DNA of 64,000 bases from Ahniella sp. (GCA_016712105.1 JADJRU010000003.1:1-64000); one strand, 5' to 3'. Counted from the stretch's first letter, positions 7,913-17,356 are shown. The notes: generated by a model not told the origin, from the sequence alone. Numbers and translations are program-made.

Positions 7913-7930
7913 GTTCTTTACGGATCGGCC

Positions 7931-7980
7931 ATTCGCATCGCGAATCGGATAGGCCTTGGCATCGCGGCTGAAGCCGCGAT
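7931..7980. terminator. Two hairpins between convergent genes (bidirectional terminator candidate)
   Basis: The first stem is ATTCGC-atc-GCGAAT (7931-7945) and the second is ATCGCGGC-tgaa-GCCGCGAT (7961-7980). They fill the gap between the peptide operon and proS, which run towards each other. Neither has a long T run, so the terminator role is tentative. Confidence 0.5.
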
Positions 7981-7985
7981 ACGGG

Positions 7986-9694
7986 TCAAGCCAACACGCG
8001 GGCCAGCACCTGCTCGCGGCTCAGCGCTTCGGCTTCACTCGCACGGCGCGCGCGGTACTCGAATGTGCCGGCAGCCACACCACGCTCCGACACGACCACC
8101 CGATGCGGAATGCCGATCAACTCGATGTCGGCGAACATGGCGCCCGGACGCAAACCGCGATCGTCCAGAACCGCGTCCACTCCGGCCGCGCGCAACTCGT
8201 CATACAGCGCTTGCGCGGTCGCCGTGACCTGAGCGTCCTGCTTCGGGTTGATCAAACAGATGGCGACCTTGAACGGCTCCATCGGCTCCGGCCACATGAT
8301 GCCGGCCGCATCAAAATTCTGTTCGATGGCGGCAGCCACGATGCGAGAGACACCGATGCCGTAACAGCCCATGAACATGACCGCCGACTTGCCCTGCTCG
8401 TCGGTGACGGTTGCACCCATCGCGTCGGCGTATTTCTGGCCCAACTGGAACACATGCCCCACTTCGATGCCGCGGGCGATCTTCAGTTCACCCTGACCGT
8501 CGGGCGACACATCACCGTCCACCACCTTGCGAAGTCGGCCACCCCGTGTCCCGGCAGTTCACCGCTCCCAGTTCGCCGAGCGCAAGTGGAAGCCCTTCCT
8601 CGTTCGCGCCGCAGAACCAAGATTCACCAGGCAAGCGCCGCCGCACGGTCGACGATCACCGGGATACTCGCAAGGCAAGGACCCCACCGGCCCGATGAAT
8701 CCGGGTTGCAACCGACCTCACCGAGGATCTCCTCTTCGGTGGCCAGCGTCACGTCACCCGGCAGTTCGGCCAGTTTGGCACCCCTTGACCTTCGTTCACC
8801 TCGTGGTCGCCACGCACACACAGCGCCACCAGGACCCAGATTGGCCCGCACGACCAGTGTCTTCAGGCACTGGGCGGCGGTCACGACCAGAAAGCCGACA
8901 CTTCCGCGATGGTTCTCTGCGTCGGTGGCAAACTTCTGCACAGCTTCGCCTGCTGCCACGCGGTCCCTGCCGGCGCCACGGCTTCAGGCCATTTCAACGT
9001 TCGCGGCATAGTCCGAGCCGGTCGAGAACGCAATCGCATCTTCACCCGAATCGGCCAGCACATGGAACTCGTGCGAAGCGGAGCCACCGATTGCGCCGGT
9101 ATCGGCGAAAACGGCGCGGAATTTCAGGCCGAGGCGCGTGAAGATGCGCGTGTAGGCCTGGTACATGTTGTCGTACTCGCGGGCCATACACTCTTTCGAC
9201 AGATGGAACGAGTAGGCGTCCTTCATCAGGAATTCGCGGGCACGCATGACCCCGAACCGCGGCCGGATTTCGTCGCGGAACTTGGTCTGGATCTGGTAAA
9301 AATTGATCGGCAACTGCTTGTACGAACGCAATTCCTGACGAGCGAAGTCGGTGATGACCTCTTCATGGGTCGGGCCGTAGCAAAATTCTTGCTGCTTACG
9401 ATCCTTGATCTTCAGCAATTGCCCACCGAATTTCTGCCAACGTTCCGTTTCGTCCCAGAGCTCGCGCGGCTGGATCGACGGCATCAGCACTTCCAGCGCG
9501 CCGGCGCGATTCATTTCCTCGCGGACCACAGTTTCCACCTTGCGCAGCACCTTCAGGCCCAGTGGCGTCCAGGTGTAGATCCCGGCGGCCAGCTTCTTGA
9601 TCATGCCGGCCCGCAGCATCAGCTGGTGGCTGACGATCTCTGCATCGGCGGGGACTTCCTTGACGGTATTGAGGTGAAATTGACTGAGGCGCAT
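7986..9694 (-). pseudogene. proS: Prolyl-tRNA synthetase, disrupted in the middle by many indels
   Basis: Residues 1-236 (start ATG 9694) and the last 179 residues (to 7986) are intact, normal ProRS sequence. The first part has the class II motifs (FRDEIRPRFG...EFLMKDAYSFH); the last part has the motif 3/anticodon-binding region (MGCYGIGVSRIVAAAIEQN). Between about 8526 and 8995, where the editing (INS) domain lies, the expected motifs are present but scattered over all three frames: EAVAPAG, PTQRTIAEVSAF, RGDHEVNE, GAKLAELPGDVTLATEEEI, NPGFIGPVG, FHLRSANWER. I count at least eight small indels. ProRS charges tRNA-Pro and is normally essential, and the motifs themselves are well preserved, so consensus error in this stretch is more likely than true decay. 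Confidence 0.9.
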
Positions 9695-9781
9695 GGCAAA
9701 CGTTCCTGAATGATCTCCCGATTCTATCAGGCTGCCGAAAAAGAGCCTGATGGCGCGGCAATCAGGGTACCGGACTCACGT

Positions 9782-9813
9782 CGTTGACAAAACGCCAGGA
9801 TGGCGTTTTTCAA
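9782..9813. repeat. Inverted repeat upstream of tatA
   Basis: The left arm GTTGACAAAACGCCA pairs with the right arm TGGCGTTTTTCAAC around a GGA loop, with a single unpaired C. It ends in a T-rich stretch like a terminator, yet no plus-strand gene precedes it. It lies 92 bases before tatA, in the divergent proS-tatA gap. It could be a leader attenuator or the end of a small RNA; its role is unknown. Confidence 0.55.
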
Positions 9814-9905
9814 CAGTTATCCAGTGTTTCTACTGGATTTGACCTACAGCACAGGCAAGCCCCCCAAACCGGCGCTATCCTTGGCCGACACATAGGAGCT
9901 TTGCC

Positions 9906-10100
9906 ATGGGCAGTTTCAGCATTTGGCACTGGGTCATCGTTCTGGTGATCGTGGTGCTCATCTTTGGCACGAAGAAGCTGCGCAACATCGGCGGCGACCT
10001 CGGCGGTGCCGTGCGTGATTTCAAGAAAGGCCTGAACGGTGACGAGGAGCAGAAACGCCTCGAAGCCGACAAGCTGGAAGCCAAGGACGAAAAGCAGTAA
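9906..10100 (+). CDS. tatA: Sec-independent translocase subunit TatA
   Basis: This 64-residue protein has the TatA pattern: one N-terminal membrane helix (IWHWVIVLVIVVLIFG), the FGTKKLRNIGGDLG hinge, an amphipathic helix, and a charged tail. It forms the protein-conducting oligomer of the twin-arginine translocase in the inner membrane. It is first of a tight tatA-tatB-tatC operon, 6 bases from tatB. The tail is shorter than in E. coli (89 residues), but this is usual for the family. Confidence 0.95.
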   Translation: MGSFSIWHWVIVLVIVVLIFGTKKLRNIGGDLGGAVRDFKKGLNGDEEQKRLEADKLEAKDEKQ

Positions 10101-10106
10101 TTCGCG

Positions 10107-10415
10107 ATGTTCGATGTCGGCATCAGCGAAATGGCGCTCATTGCAGTGATCGCCCTGATCGTGCTCGGCCCCGAGCGACTGCCCAAGGCGGCGCGCATGG
10201 CCGGAGCACTGGTGCGCCGTGCCCGCTCGGCGGTCTCCAGCCTGCATCAGGAACTGGAACGCGAAATTGCCGCGGATGAACTCAAGAAGCATCTTCGCGA
10301 CGCCGAGCGCGGCATGAACGAGACGATGGACACGGTTCGCGGCATCGACCCGGTGGCCGACATCAAACAAGCCTTGTCCGACCCGCCTGAAGCCGAATCC
10401 GGGCCGAAGCCGTGA
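10107..10415 (+). CDS. tatB: Sec-independent translocase subunit TatB
   Basis: This 102-residue protein starts MFDVGISEMALIAVIALIVLGPERLP, the typical TatB opening with the conserved Glu-Met before the membrane helix and the GPERLP hinge. A long amphipathic helix follows. TatB binds TatC and forms the receptor for twin-arginine signal peptides. Its last codons overlap the tatC start (GTGA), so the two are translationally coupled. Confidence 0.95.
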   Translation: MFDVGISEMALIAVIALIVLGPERLPKAARMAGALVRRARSAVSSLHQELEREIAADELKKHLRDAERGMNETMDTVRGIDPVADIKQALSDPPEAESGPKP

Positions 10416-11170
10416 GCGTGGAAACCGAAACCGAAAGCGACATGCCGTTCATGTCGCACCTGATCGAGTTGCGCTCTCGCCTGCTGCGCGCCGTTGCCGT
10501 ACTCGGTGTCCTGTTCCTGGCCATGGTGCCGTTCGCGAACAGGATCTACGCCGTGTTTGCCGAGCCTCTGCTCCGACACATGCCGGACGGTGGCCAGATG
10601 ATCGCCATCGAAGTCATCAGCCCGTTCATGGTGCCGATCAAACTGTGCCTGTTTCTGGCACTGGTGATCAGTGCGCCGTGGGTGCTCTACCAAGCCTGGT
10701 CGTTCGTCGCGCCGGGGTTGTACCGGCATGAACGCAAGCTGGCGGTGCCGATCCTGTTTTCCGCCGTGGCCTTGTTCTACATCGGTTGTGCGTTTGCGTT
10801 TTTTGTGGCGCTGCCGGCCGTGTTCAAGTTCATGCAGGCCTTCGCCCCGGAAGGGGTGGCGGTCATGACCGACATCACGCAGTACCTGGATTTTGTACTG
10901 GTGATGTTCCTGGCTTTCGGCGTGTGTTTCGAGGTGCCGGTTGTGGTCATGATCCTGGTGCTGCTGGGATGGGTCACCATCGAGCAACTTCGCGAGGCAC
11001 GCGGCTACGTGATCGTCGGCGCGTTCGTCATCGCTGCGATCGTGACCCCGCCGGACGTGATGAGCCAGTTGTTGCTCGCCATTCCCATGTGCATTCTTTA
11101 TGAATTCGGCATCCTTGCCGCAATCCTGCTGGCCCGTCGTTCGAAACAACGGATCGCCCCCAATCCTTGA
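10412..11170 (+). CDS. tatC: Sec-independent translocase subunit TatC
   Basis: This 252-residue protein has six membrane helices. It shows the family motifs near the N-terminus (MSHLIELRSRLLRA, with the signal-peptide-binding Glu) and APWVLYQAWSFVAPGLYRHER before the third helix. It is the core receptor of the Tat translocase. The GTG at 10412 overlaps the tatB stop. Length is close to E. coli TatC (258). Confidence 0.95.
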   Translation: MSVETETESDMPFMSHLIELRSRLLRAVAVLGVLFLAMVPFANRIYAVFAEPLLRHMPDGGQMIAIEVISPFMVPIKLCLFLALVISAPWVLYQAWSFVAPGLYRHERKLAVPILFSAVALFYIGCAFAFFVALPAVFKFMQAFAPEGVAVMTDITQYLDFVLVMFLAFGVCFEVPVVVMILVLLGWVTIEQLREARGYVIVGAFVIAAIVTPPDVMSQLLLAIPMCILYEFGILAAILLARRSKQRIAPNP

Positions 11171-11177
11171 GCCCCCC

Positions 11178-12017
11178 ATGCGCTTCGACAGCACCGAACG
11201 TTACGTCGCCACCGACGATTTGAAACTGGCCGTCAACGCCTCGATCACGCTGGCCCGACCGCTGCTGATCAAAGGTGAACCTGGCACCGGCAAGACCCTG
11301 CTCGCCGAAGAAGTCGCGAAGTCGATGGGGGTGCCGCTGATCGAGTGGCACATCAAGTCGACCACGAAGGCCCAGCACGGGTTGTATGAGTACGATGCGG
11401 TCGCGCGCCTGCGTGACTCCCAACTCGGTGACCCGCGAGTGGCCGACATCGCCCACTACATCGTCCCCGGAAAACTCTGGGAAGCGTTTTCCAGTGACCA
11501 GCGCGTGGTGCTGCTGATCGACGAGATCGACAAGGCCGACATCGAGTTTCCGAACGACCTTCTGCGTGAACTCGATCGCATGGACTTCTTCGTCTACGAG
11601 ACCCAGCAGACCATCCGCGCGCGCCACCGGCCGATCGTGATCATCACCAGCAACAACGAGAAGGAACTGCCGGACGCCTTCCTGCGCCGCTGCTTTTTCC
11701 ACTACATCCGTTTCCCCGATCCGGAAACCTTGAACCGGATCGTCGACGTCCATTTCCCGAACCTGAAACGCGACCTCGTCAATGAGGCACTGACTGCGTT
11801 TTTCCAGGTTCGCGAGACGCCGGCATTAAAGAAGAAACCAAGCACCTCCGAGCTGCTGGACTGGATCAAACTGCTGGTTGCCGAAGACATTCCGGTCGAA
11901 GTGCTGCGCGAGAAGAACCAGAAGAAGACCATTCCGCCCCTGTACGGCGCGCTGCTGAAGAACGAAGCCGACGTGCAGTTGTTCGAGAAGCTGGCGTTCC
12001 TGTCGCGCCGCGGCTGA
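11178..12017 (+). CDS. MoxR-type AAA+ ATPase
   Basis: This 279-residue ATPase has Walker A GEPGTGKT (33-40), Walker B VLLIDEIDKA, and a sensor region around IVIITSNNEKELPDAFLRRC. MoxR ATPases act as chaperones for maturation of partner enzymes, usually with a VWA protein encoded next to them, as here (8 bases downstream). The ATG at 11178 follows the tatC stop by 7 bases; the open frame extends upstream into tatC but family alignment favours MRFDSTERY. Client protein unknown. Confidence 0.9.
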   Translation: MRFDSTERYVATDDLKLAVNASITLARPLLIKGEPGTGKTLLAEEVAKSMGVPLIEWHIKSTTKAQHGLYEYDAVARLRDSQLGDPRVADIAHYIVPGKLWEAFSSDQRVVLLIDEIDKADIEFPNDLLRELDRMDFFVYETQQTIRARHRPIVIITSNNEKELPDAFLRRCFFHYIRFPDPETLNRIVDVHFPNLKRDLVNEALTAFFQVRETPALKKKPSTSELLDWIKLLVAEDIPVEVLREKNQKKTIPPLYGALLKNEADVQLFEKLAFLSRRG

Positions 12018-12024
12018 ACCGGTC

Positions 12025-13196
12025 ATGCTGATCTCGTTCCTTCTGGCAATGCGGCTGGGCGGGCTGAAGACCAGCATCACCGAGTTCCTTGCCTTGCTCG
12101 AAGCATTGAAGGGCGGGTTCGCACAGTGTTCGATCGACGAATTCCACACCCTTGCGCGCACCTGCCTGGTCAAGGACGAAACCCAGTACGACCGTTTTGA
12201 CCGGGTATTCAAAGCCTGGTTCGACGGGATTGAACGGGCCGGCGAAGCGCTTTATGGCCGCATTCCGGAAGACTGGCTGCGCCAGTTCGAGCGCGAATTC
12301 AGCGACGCCGAGAAAGCGAAGATCCAGCAGCTGGGTAGCCTTGATGAACTGATGAAGCAGTTCGCCGAGCGACTCGCGGAGCAGGACAAGGCGCATCGCG
12401 GCGGCAACCGATGGGTCGGCACCGGCGGCACATCGCCATTTGGCAACAGCGGTTTCCATCCAGGTGGCATCCGCGTGGGCGGAAGCTCGAAGAACCGGTC
12501 AGCGGCAAAGGTTTGGGAACAGCGCCAGTTCGCGAATCTCGACGATCAGGTTGAACTCGGAACACGAAACATCAAGGTCGCCCTTCGCAAACTGCGCCGG
12601 TTCGCGCGACAGGGTGCGGCCGAAGAACTCGATCTGGATGACACCATTCGAGGACGGCCCGAAATGCCGGTTGGCTGGACCTCAAGTTCCGGCCCGAGCG
12701 CCACAATGCGGTCAAGGTCCTGCTGTTCATCGATGTCGGTGGTTCGATGGATGAACACGTGCGCCTGTGCGAGGACCTGTTCTCGGCCGCAAAGAGCGAG
12801 TTCAAGCACCTCGAACATTTTTACTTCCACAACTTTCTGTACGACCGGGTGTGGCGCGACAACCGCCTGCGCTGGCAGGAAACCACGCCGACGTTCGACA
12901 TCCTGCACAAGTACGCCGCCGACTATCGTGTGATCTTCATCGGTGACGCCAGCATGGCGCCCTCCGAGATCAGCATGCCCGGCGGCTCGATCGAACACTG
13001 GAACGAAGAATCCGGTGCGGTGTGGTTCGATCGGATCATGCGCACCTATCCGCGGGCGATCTGGCTGAACCCGGTCCCTGAAGCACACTGGGACTGGACC
13101 CCATCGATCGCCATGACCCGCGAACTGGTGGGCGACAGAATGTTCCCGATGACCCTGGCGGGACTGGACCGGGCCATCGCACGATTGCGGGCCTGA
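12025..13196 (+). CDS. VWA-domain (CoxE-like) protein, partner of the MoxR ATPase; one frameshift
   Basis: The frame from ATG 12025 runs correctly to LDLDDTIRG. The protein then continues one base out of frame as TARNAGWLDLKFRPERHNAV and the MIDAS-like motif DVGGSMDEH, ending at 13196. Restoring one base near 12652 gives 390 residues. The N-terminal half is helical, and a Gly-rich linker lies around GGTSPFGNSGFHPGG. The C-terminal half is a von Willebrand factor A fold whose DxGxS metal site binds ligands. VWA-MoxR pairs cooperate in cofactor insertion or complex assembly. The break is probably a sequence error because motifs on both sides are intact. Confidence 0.8.
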
Positions 13197-13208
13197 GGTC
13201 AGGCCCGC
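13187..13208. terminator. Bidirectional hairpin between VWA gene and hemE
   Basis: A perfect 10-bp stem GCGGGCCTGA / TCAGGCCCGC with a two-base loop overlaps the stop codon of the VWA gene, and hemE converges on it. There is no T run. Confidence 0.5.
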
Positions 13209-13216
13209 CCGATGGG

Positions 13217-14299
13217 TCAGCGGGTGCCGAAGACCTTGCGGCTTTCGCTGTGTACGGTGTCGATCAGCAGCTTCAGTTTATGGGGCTGGATGGCCGGATG
13301 AATACCGTGTCCGAGGTTGAAGACGTGCCCCGGGTGATTGCCGAACGACTGGATCGCGCGGGTGGCTTCCTGGACGATCGCGGCTTCCGATGCGTACAGC
13401 ACCACCGGATCGATGTTGCCTTGAAGGGCGACACGATCGCCCACGCGACGGCGCGCCTCACCCAGTTCGATCGTCCAGTCCAACCCCAGTGCGTCGGCAC
13501 CGGTGTCGGCCATGGCTTCGAGCGAATGTGCGCAACCTTTGCTGAACAGGATCAGTGGCACCTGCTCGCCATTGTGTTGCCTCGGCAGGTTGGCGGCGAT
13601 CTGCTGCAGGTAGCGCAACGAAAACTCGCGGTAATGACCGATGGACAGGGCGCCGCCCCAGGTGTCGAACACCATGACGGCCTGGGCGCCAGCCTGGATT
13701 TGCGCGGACAGATAATCGGTGACCGCCCGGGCAATCAGATCCAGCAATCGATGCGCGGCTTCCGGATCGTCCCAAAGCAGGGCCTTGGCGTGCTCGAAAT
13801 GGTCCGAGCCGCCCCCTTCGATCATGTAACAGGCCAGTGTCCACGGACTGCCGGAAAAACCGATCAGCGGCACCTTGCCGCCCAGCTCGCGACGGATCAA
13901 GGTGACGGCATCGGTGACGTAACGGAGGTCGGAACCGACATCCGGCAATTTCAGTGCATCGATGTCGGCGCGTGAACGGATGGTCCGCTCGAACTTCGGA
14001 CCTTCGCCCTCTGCGAAATACAAACCCAGACCCATCGCATCCGGCACCGTGAGAATGTCGGAAAACAGAATCGCTGCATCCAGCGGAAACCGGGCCAGCG
14101 GCTGCATCGTCACTTCACACGCCAGTTCCGGCGTCTTGCAGAGTTTCAGGAAGGATCCGGCACGCGCACGTGTGGCGCGGTATTCCGGCAAGTAACGGCC
14201 GGCCTGGCGCATGATCCAGACTGGCGTGTGGTCGACCGGCTGCCGGCGCAGGGCGCGCAGAAAGCGGTCATTCGCCAAGGGTGCGAATGGTTGCGTCAT
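13217..14299 (-). CDS. hemE: Uroporphyrinogen decarboxylase
   Basis: This 360-residue enzyme decarboxylates the four acetate side chains of uroporphyrinogen III to give coproporphyrinogen III in cytoplasmic haem synthesis. The family signatures are present: PVWIMRQAGRYLPEYRA near the N-terminus (substrate-binding Arg) and the GFSGSPWTLACYMIEG block. FDTWGGALS and LGHGI lie in the C-terminal half. The ATG at 14299 gives the usual family length. The gene follows the SPOR gene on the same strand at a 12-base gap. Confidence 0.97.
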   Translation of the reverse strand: MTQPFAPLANDRFLRALRRQPVDHTPVWIMRQAGRYLPEYRATRARAGSFLKLCKTPELACEVTMQPLARFPLDAAILFSDILTVPDAMGLGLYFAEGEGPKFERTIRSRADIDALKLPDVGSDLRYVTDAVTLIRRELGGKVPLIGFSGSPWTLACYMIEGGGSDHFEHAKALLWDDPEAAHRLLDLIARAVTDYLSAQIQAGAQAVMVFDTWGGALSIGHYREFSLRYLQQIAANLPRQHNGEQVPLILFSKGCAHSLEAMADTGADALGLDWTIELGEARRRVGDRVALQGNIDPVVLYASEAAIVQEATRAIQSFGNHPGHVFNLGHGIHPAIQPHKLKLLIDTVHSESRKVFGTR

Positions 14300-14311
14300 G
14301 GGAAAAACTCC

Positions 14312-15354
14312 TTACGGTCCGAGTGGATCGAACTCGCGTTGCAGATATTGGATTTTGCGCGGCCAGGTGCGTGTCAGCCCCGGCACGTTCGGCAATCGGG
14401 CCAATGCAGCCTTGGCTTGATTGGCATCGGAATACTGGCCATAGGCGAGCAGCCACCAGGCCTGACCTTCCCGCTTGATGCGAAGCAGAAAACATTGGTC
14501 CGCGCTCAGACCAAGGGCCTGAATCAGGGCCGGAAACCCGGATGGTGATGCGGCATCGGACAACTGAAGCGTGTAGGCATTGGGATCGAGTCGCGCGAAG
14601 TCGCGGGCACCGGCAATGTCGGCCAGTGCCGACACGGCACTGGGCGCGGGAGGCGACGGCGCGGCCACCACTGGCGCCGGTGCGGGCTCCGGTTCCGACA
14701 CGGGCGCAGGCGGCGCAGGCTCGGGAGCGGCCACGATCGGCTCCGGCACAGGTTCGGGTTGGGCCAATGCTTCCGGTTGGGCTGCGGGTTCCGGTTCGGC
14801 TACGGGCTCCGGAACCGGTTCGGCAATCCAGCCACAGGCGATACAGGAACCGGCTCGACCACGGCCACCGGTTCCGGCAACGGCTCGGGTTCGGGGATGG
14901 GTGCCGCTTCCGGCGCCGCTTCGGGCATCGGCTCAGGCGCAGCAGCCACTACTGGTTCGGGTTCGGGCTCAGGCTCAGGCGCCGGTTCTGCGATCTGTTC
15001 CTGCGCCATGGCCTGCGGTTCCGACAGCACTGTTTCCGGCAAGGGATCAGCCTGCGGCTCGGTGTCGGGCACAATCCGGTAGAAGTCCGACAAGGGCGCA
15101 ACACCCTCATCGGGCGCGGCAAGCATGGCGGGTGGTGGCTCTTCAGTCGCTTCAGGTGCCGCGGCCGCGGCAGGCTCTGCCGCCATATCGGGCGCCGGAT
15201 TGATCGGTGCGTCGGCGCATTCCCAGCCCGTCCGGTCGGCATTCGGTACGCAGGATCGTTTACCGCCGGCAGCAATTCCCTGATCTTCGGCGCGTAATCC
15301 ACCGGCCATCAATGCCAGCGACAACAGCAGCAGAAAACCGGGCTCAAGCCTCAT
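14312..15354 (-). CDS. Exported SPOR-domain protein with long Pro/Glu-rich linker; one frameshift
   Basis: From ATG 15354 the protein has a signal peptide (hydrophobic LLLLLSLALMAG), a short Cys-containing region, and a very long linker of repeated Glu-Pro-Ala units. At about 14822-14832 the frame changes by one missing base; the same Glu-Pro repeat continues in the other frame and leads into a C-terminal SPOR domain (NAYTLQLSDA...WWLLAYGQY). Repaired length is 347 residues. SPOR domains bind denuded peptidoglycan at division sites. The repetitive GC-rich linker is a place where both polymerase slippage and sequencing errors occur. It overlaps the WGR gene by 11 bases. Specific role unknown. 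Confidence 0.75.
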
Positions 15355-15616
15355 AACGCGAACCCAGGGGACCTTCCATACCCTGTGCAAACATGATCGA
15401 AAACCCCTTCTTGAGCTGTTGGTCGCGCGCCGACGTCAGCGCTTCTTCGGCCACTTCACGCTGCTCGAAATAGTCTTTCTTGCCGCTTGCTCGGCTGCCC
15501 TGCTGGCCCCATTCCCGGATCAGGATCCAGCCACCCAGAAGATCCTGCTGCAGGATCAGGTGGTAATAACGGGGCGGCTCTTTTGCCGTGGGTTGGGTCT
15601 GCATGAAGATGCGCAT
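15344..15616 (-). CDS. WGR-domain protein
   Basis: This 90-residue protein consists almost entirely of a WGR domain. It has the diagnostic pattern of strands around RYYHLILQQDLLGGW, then ILIREWGQQGSRASG, and a C-terminal helix-rich part. WGR domains bind nucleic acid in PARPs and in bacterial MolR-like proteins. The ATG at 15616 is the first in frame; a second at 15604 is possible and neither has a strong ribosome site. It overlaps the SPOR gene, so the two are likely co-expressed. The biological role of stand-alone WGR proteins is not known. Confidence 0.8.
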   Translation of the reverse strand: MRIFMQTQPTAKEPPRYYHLILQQDLLGGWILIREWGQQGSRASGKKDYFEQREVAEEALTSARDQQLKKGFSIMFAQGMEGPLGSRYEA

Positions 15617-15759
15617 GGGCGGAGTCTATACGGTTGCCCCCGTGCTGAAAAACGACGTTGCGTTTTGTTTTCGGCGTGAACGTCCCGGGAACGGCATTGC
15701 GGACCATGAAATGTTCGGGCTAGTCTCCCCAGCCTTCGTTGCCGCCCGGAAATCCCCCC

Positions 15760-16848
15760 ATGTTGAAAAAGACCCCCCTGCATGCCGCGCACCTGGCGGC
15801 AAACGCCAAAATGGTTGATTTCGGTGGCTGGGAAATGCCGCTGAACTACGGTTCGCAACTCGAAGAACACCATTTGGTCCGGCGCGGTGCCGGCATGTTC
15901 GATGTCTCGCACATGACCGTGGTCGATCTGCACGGCGAACGCGTACGCGCCTTCCTTTCGGAACTGCTGGCCAATGATGTCGCCAAGCTCAAGGTGTCGG
16001 GCAAAGCCCTTTACTCGTGCATGCTGACCGAACAAGGCGGCGTCATCGACGACTTGATCGTGTACTTCCAGGACGAGCAGTTTTTCCGCATGGTCGTGAA
16101 TGCCGCCACCCGCGACAAGGATCTGGACTGGCTGGCCCGCCATGCCACCCGGTTTGGCGTCACGCTCACCGAACGCCGCGACCTGGCGATGATTGCCGTG
16201 CAGGGGCCAGACGCACGCCGCCTTGTGGCTGGCCTGTTTGGCGCCGAAACCCGAGCCAGAGTCGAGAAGCTCGGCAAGTTTGTGGGCGCCGAGGCTGAAG
16301 GACTGTTTGTGGCGCGGACCGGCTACACCGGCGAAGACGGGTTCGAGATCATGGTGCCGGAAACCCGCGCAATCGAATTCTGGAACCAACTGCTGGCGGT
16401 CGGCGTGAAGCCGGCGGGACTGGGTGCGCGCGACACGCTCCGCCTGGAAGCCGGCATGAACCTGTACGGCCAGGACATGGATGAGACCGTGTCGCCGTTC
16501 GAGGCTGCACTGGCCTGGACGGTCGCATTGGAACCGGCCACCCGCCACTTCATCGGCCGTGACGCGTTGGTCCGGCAGAAATCGGCAGGTGTGCCCCGCG
16601 AAATGATCGGCATCGTGCTGGACGACAAAGGTGTCATGCGTCATGGCCAGAAGGTCCTGACGCCAGCTGGCGATGGAGAGGTGCTGAGCGGCACGTTTTC
16701 GCCGACGCTGGGCAAGTCCATCGCTCTGGCACGCGTGCCCGTGGGTGCGGGTGAAGCGCTTCAGGTCGATATTCGGGGCAAGGCCGTGCCCGTTCGCCGG
16801 GTCAAGTTTCCATTCGTGCGCGACGGCAAGCCGCAACCGGGCATCTGA
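15760..16848 (+). CDS. gcvT: Glycine cleavage system T protein (aminomethyltransferase)
   Basis: This 362-residue protein transfers the aminomethyl carbon from lipoylated GcvH to tetrahydrofolate, releasing ammonia. Family features are the N-terminal KTPLHAAHLAANAKMVDFGGWEMP, the DVSHM motif, and RTGYTGEDGFEI in the folate-binding part. The RDTLRLEAGMNLYGQDMDE block follows, and a C-terminal beta domain ends VPVRRVKFPFVRDG. The ATG at 15760 is used rather than an earlier in-frame codon because homologues begin MLKKTPL. gcvH follows 100 bases downstream. Confidence 0.97.
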   Translation: MLKKTPLHAAHLAANAKMVDFGGWEMPLNYGSQLEEHHLVRRGAGMFDVSHMTVVDLHGERVRAFLSELLANDVAKLKVSGKALYSCMLTEQGGVIDDLIVYFQDEQFFRMVVNAATRDKDLDWLARHATRFGVTLTERRDLAMIAVQGPDARRLVAGLFGAETRARVEKLGKFVGAEAEGLFVARTGYTGEDGFEIMVPETRAIEFWNQLLAVGVKPAGLGARDTLRLEAGMNLYGQDMDETVSPFEAALAWTVALEPATRHFIGRDALVRQKSAGVPREMIGIVLDDKGVMRHGQKVLTPAGDGEVLSGTFSPTLGKSIALARVPVGAGEALQVDIRGKAVPVRRVKFPFVRDGKPQPGI

Positions 16849-16881
16849 ACGACACCCCATCCCAATTCCCCAAACATTCAT

Positions 16882-16912
16882 TTGAAAAAGCAGTGCGCGG
16901 AGACACTATCAT
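16882..16912 (+). promoter_or_regulatory. Possible gcvH promoter
   Basis: TTGAAA at 16882-16887 and TATCAT at 16907-16912 resemble sigma-70 boxes, but the 19-base spacer is long. They lie in the gcvT-gcvH gap, 37 bases before the gcvH start. No glycine-riboswitch sequence was recognised here. Confidence 0.3.
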
Positions 16913-16948
16913 CCGCGTCTTGCCCAACCCCTGACCGAGGCCCCTGCC

Positions 16949-17338
16949 ATGAGTGATATCCCTGGTGATCTGAAGTTCCTGAAATCGCACGAATGGGCGC
17001 GCCTGGAAGACAACGGCACCGTCACAGTCGGCATCTCCGACCACGCACAGTCGGCATTGGGTGATCTGGTCTATGTCGAATTGCCGTCCGTCGGCGACAC
17101 GATCGAAGCCGGGAACGGTGCAGCCGTGGTCGAATCCGTGAAAGCGGCGTCCGATGTCTACGCCCCAGTCTCGGGCACGGTCATCGCCGTGAATGAGTCC
17201 TTGTCCGACAAGCCGGAAACGATCAACCAGGATGCCTACGGCGAAGGCTGGATGTTCGTGCTGAAGCCGAGCAACACTGCCGAACTCGACGAACTGCTCA
17301 CGCCGGACGACTACGCCGAGCAACTCGACACCGAGTGA
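16949..17338 (+). CDS. gcvH: Glycine cleavage system H protein
   Basis: This 129-residue lipoyl-carrier protein shuttles the aminomethyl group between the P, T and L proteins. The lipoylation site is Lys65 in VVESVKAASD. The preceding ALGDLVYVELPSVGD and following YAPVSG blocks are typical. Length matches E. coli GcvH (129). gcvP and the L protein are not in this window. Confidence 0.97.
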   Translation: MSDIPGDLKFLKSHEWARLEDNGTVTVGISDHAQSALGDLVYVELPSVGDTIEAGNGAAVVESVKAASDVYAPVSGTVIAVNESLSDKPETINQDAYGEGWMFVLKPSNTAELDELLTPDDYAEQLDTE

Positions 17339-17356
17339 TGACCCGGTTCGACACCG

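Noticed and set aside
9816..9824. DnaA-box-like TTATCCAGT near the tatA leader
   Set aside because: It is a single imperfect match with no cluster or AT-rich unwinding region.
14542..15297. Arg/Gly-rich open frames on the plus strand inside the SPOR gene
   Set aside because: They are products of reading the Glu-Pro repeat backwards; composition is repetitive and unlike a real protein.
16849..16948. Glycine riboswitch before gcvH
   Set aside because: The 100-base gap is too short for one or two aptamers and lacks the conserved glycine aptamer cores.
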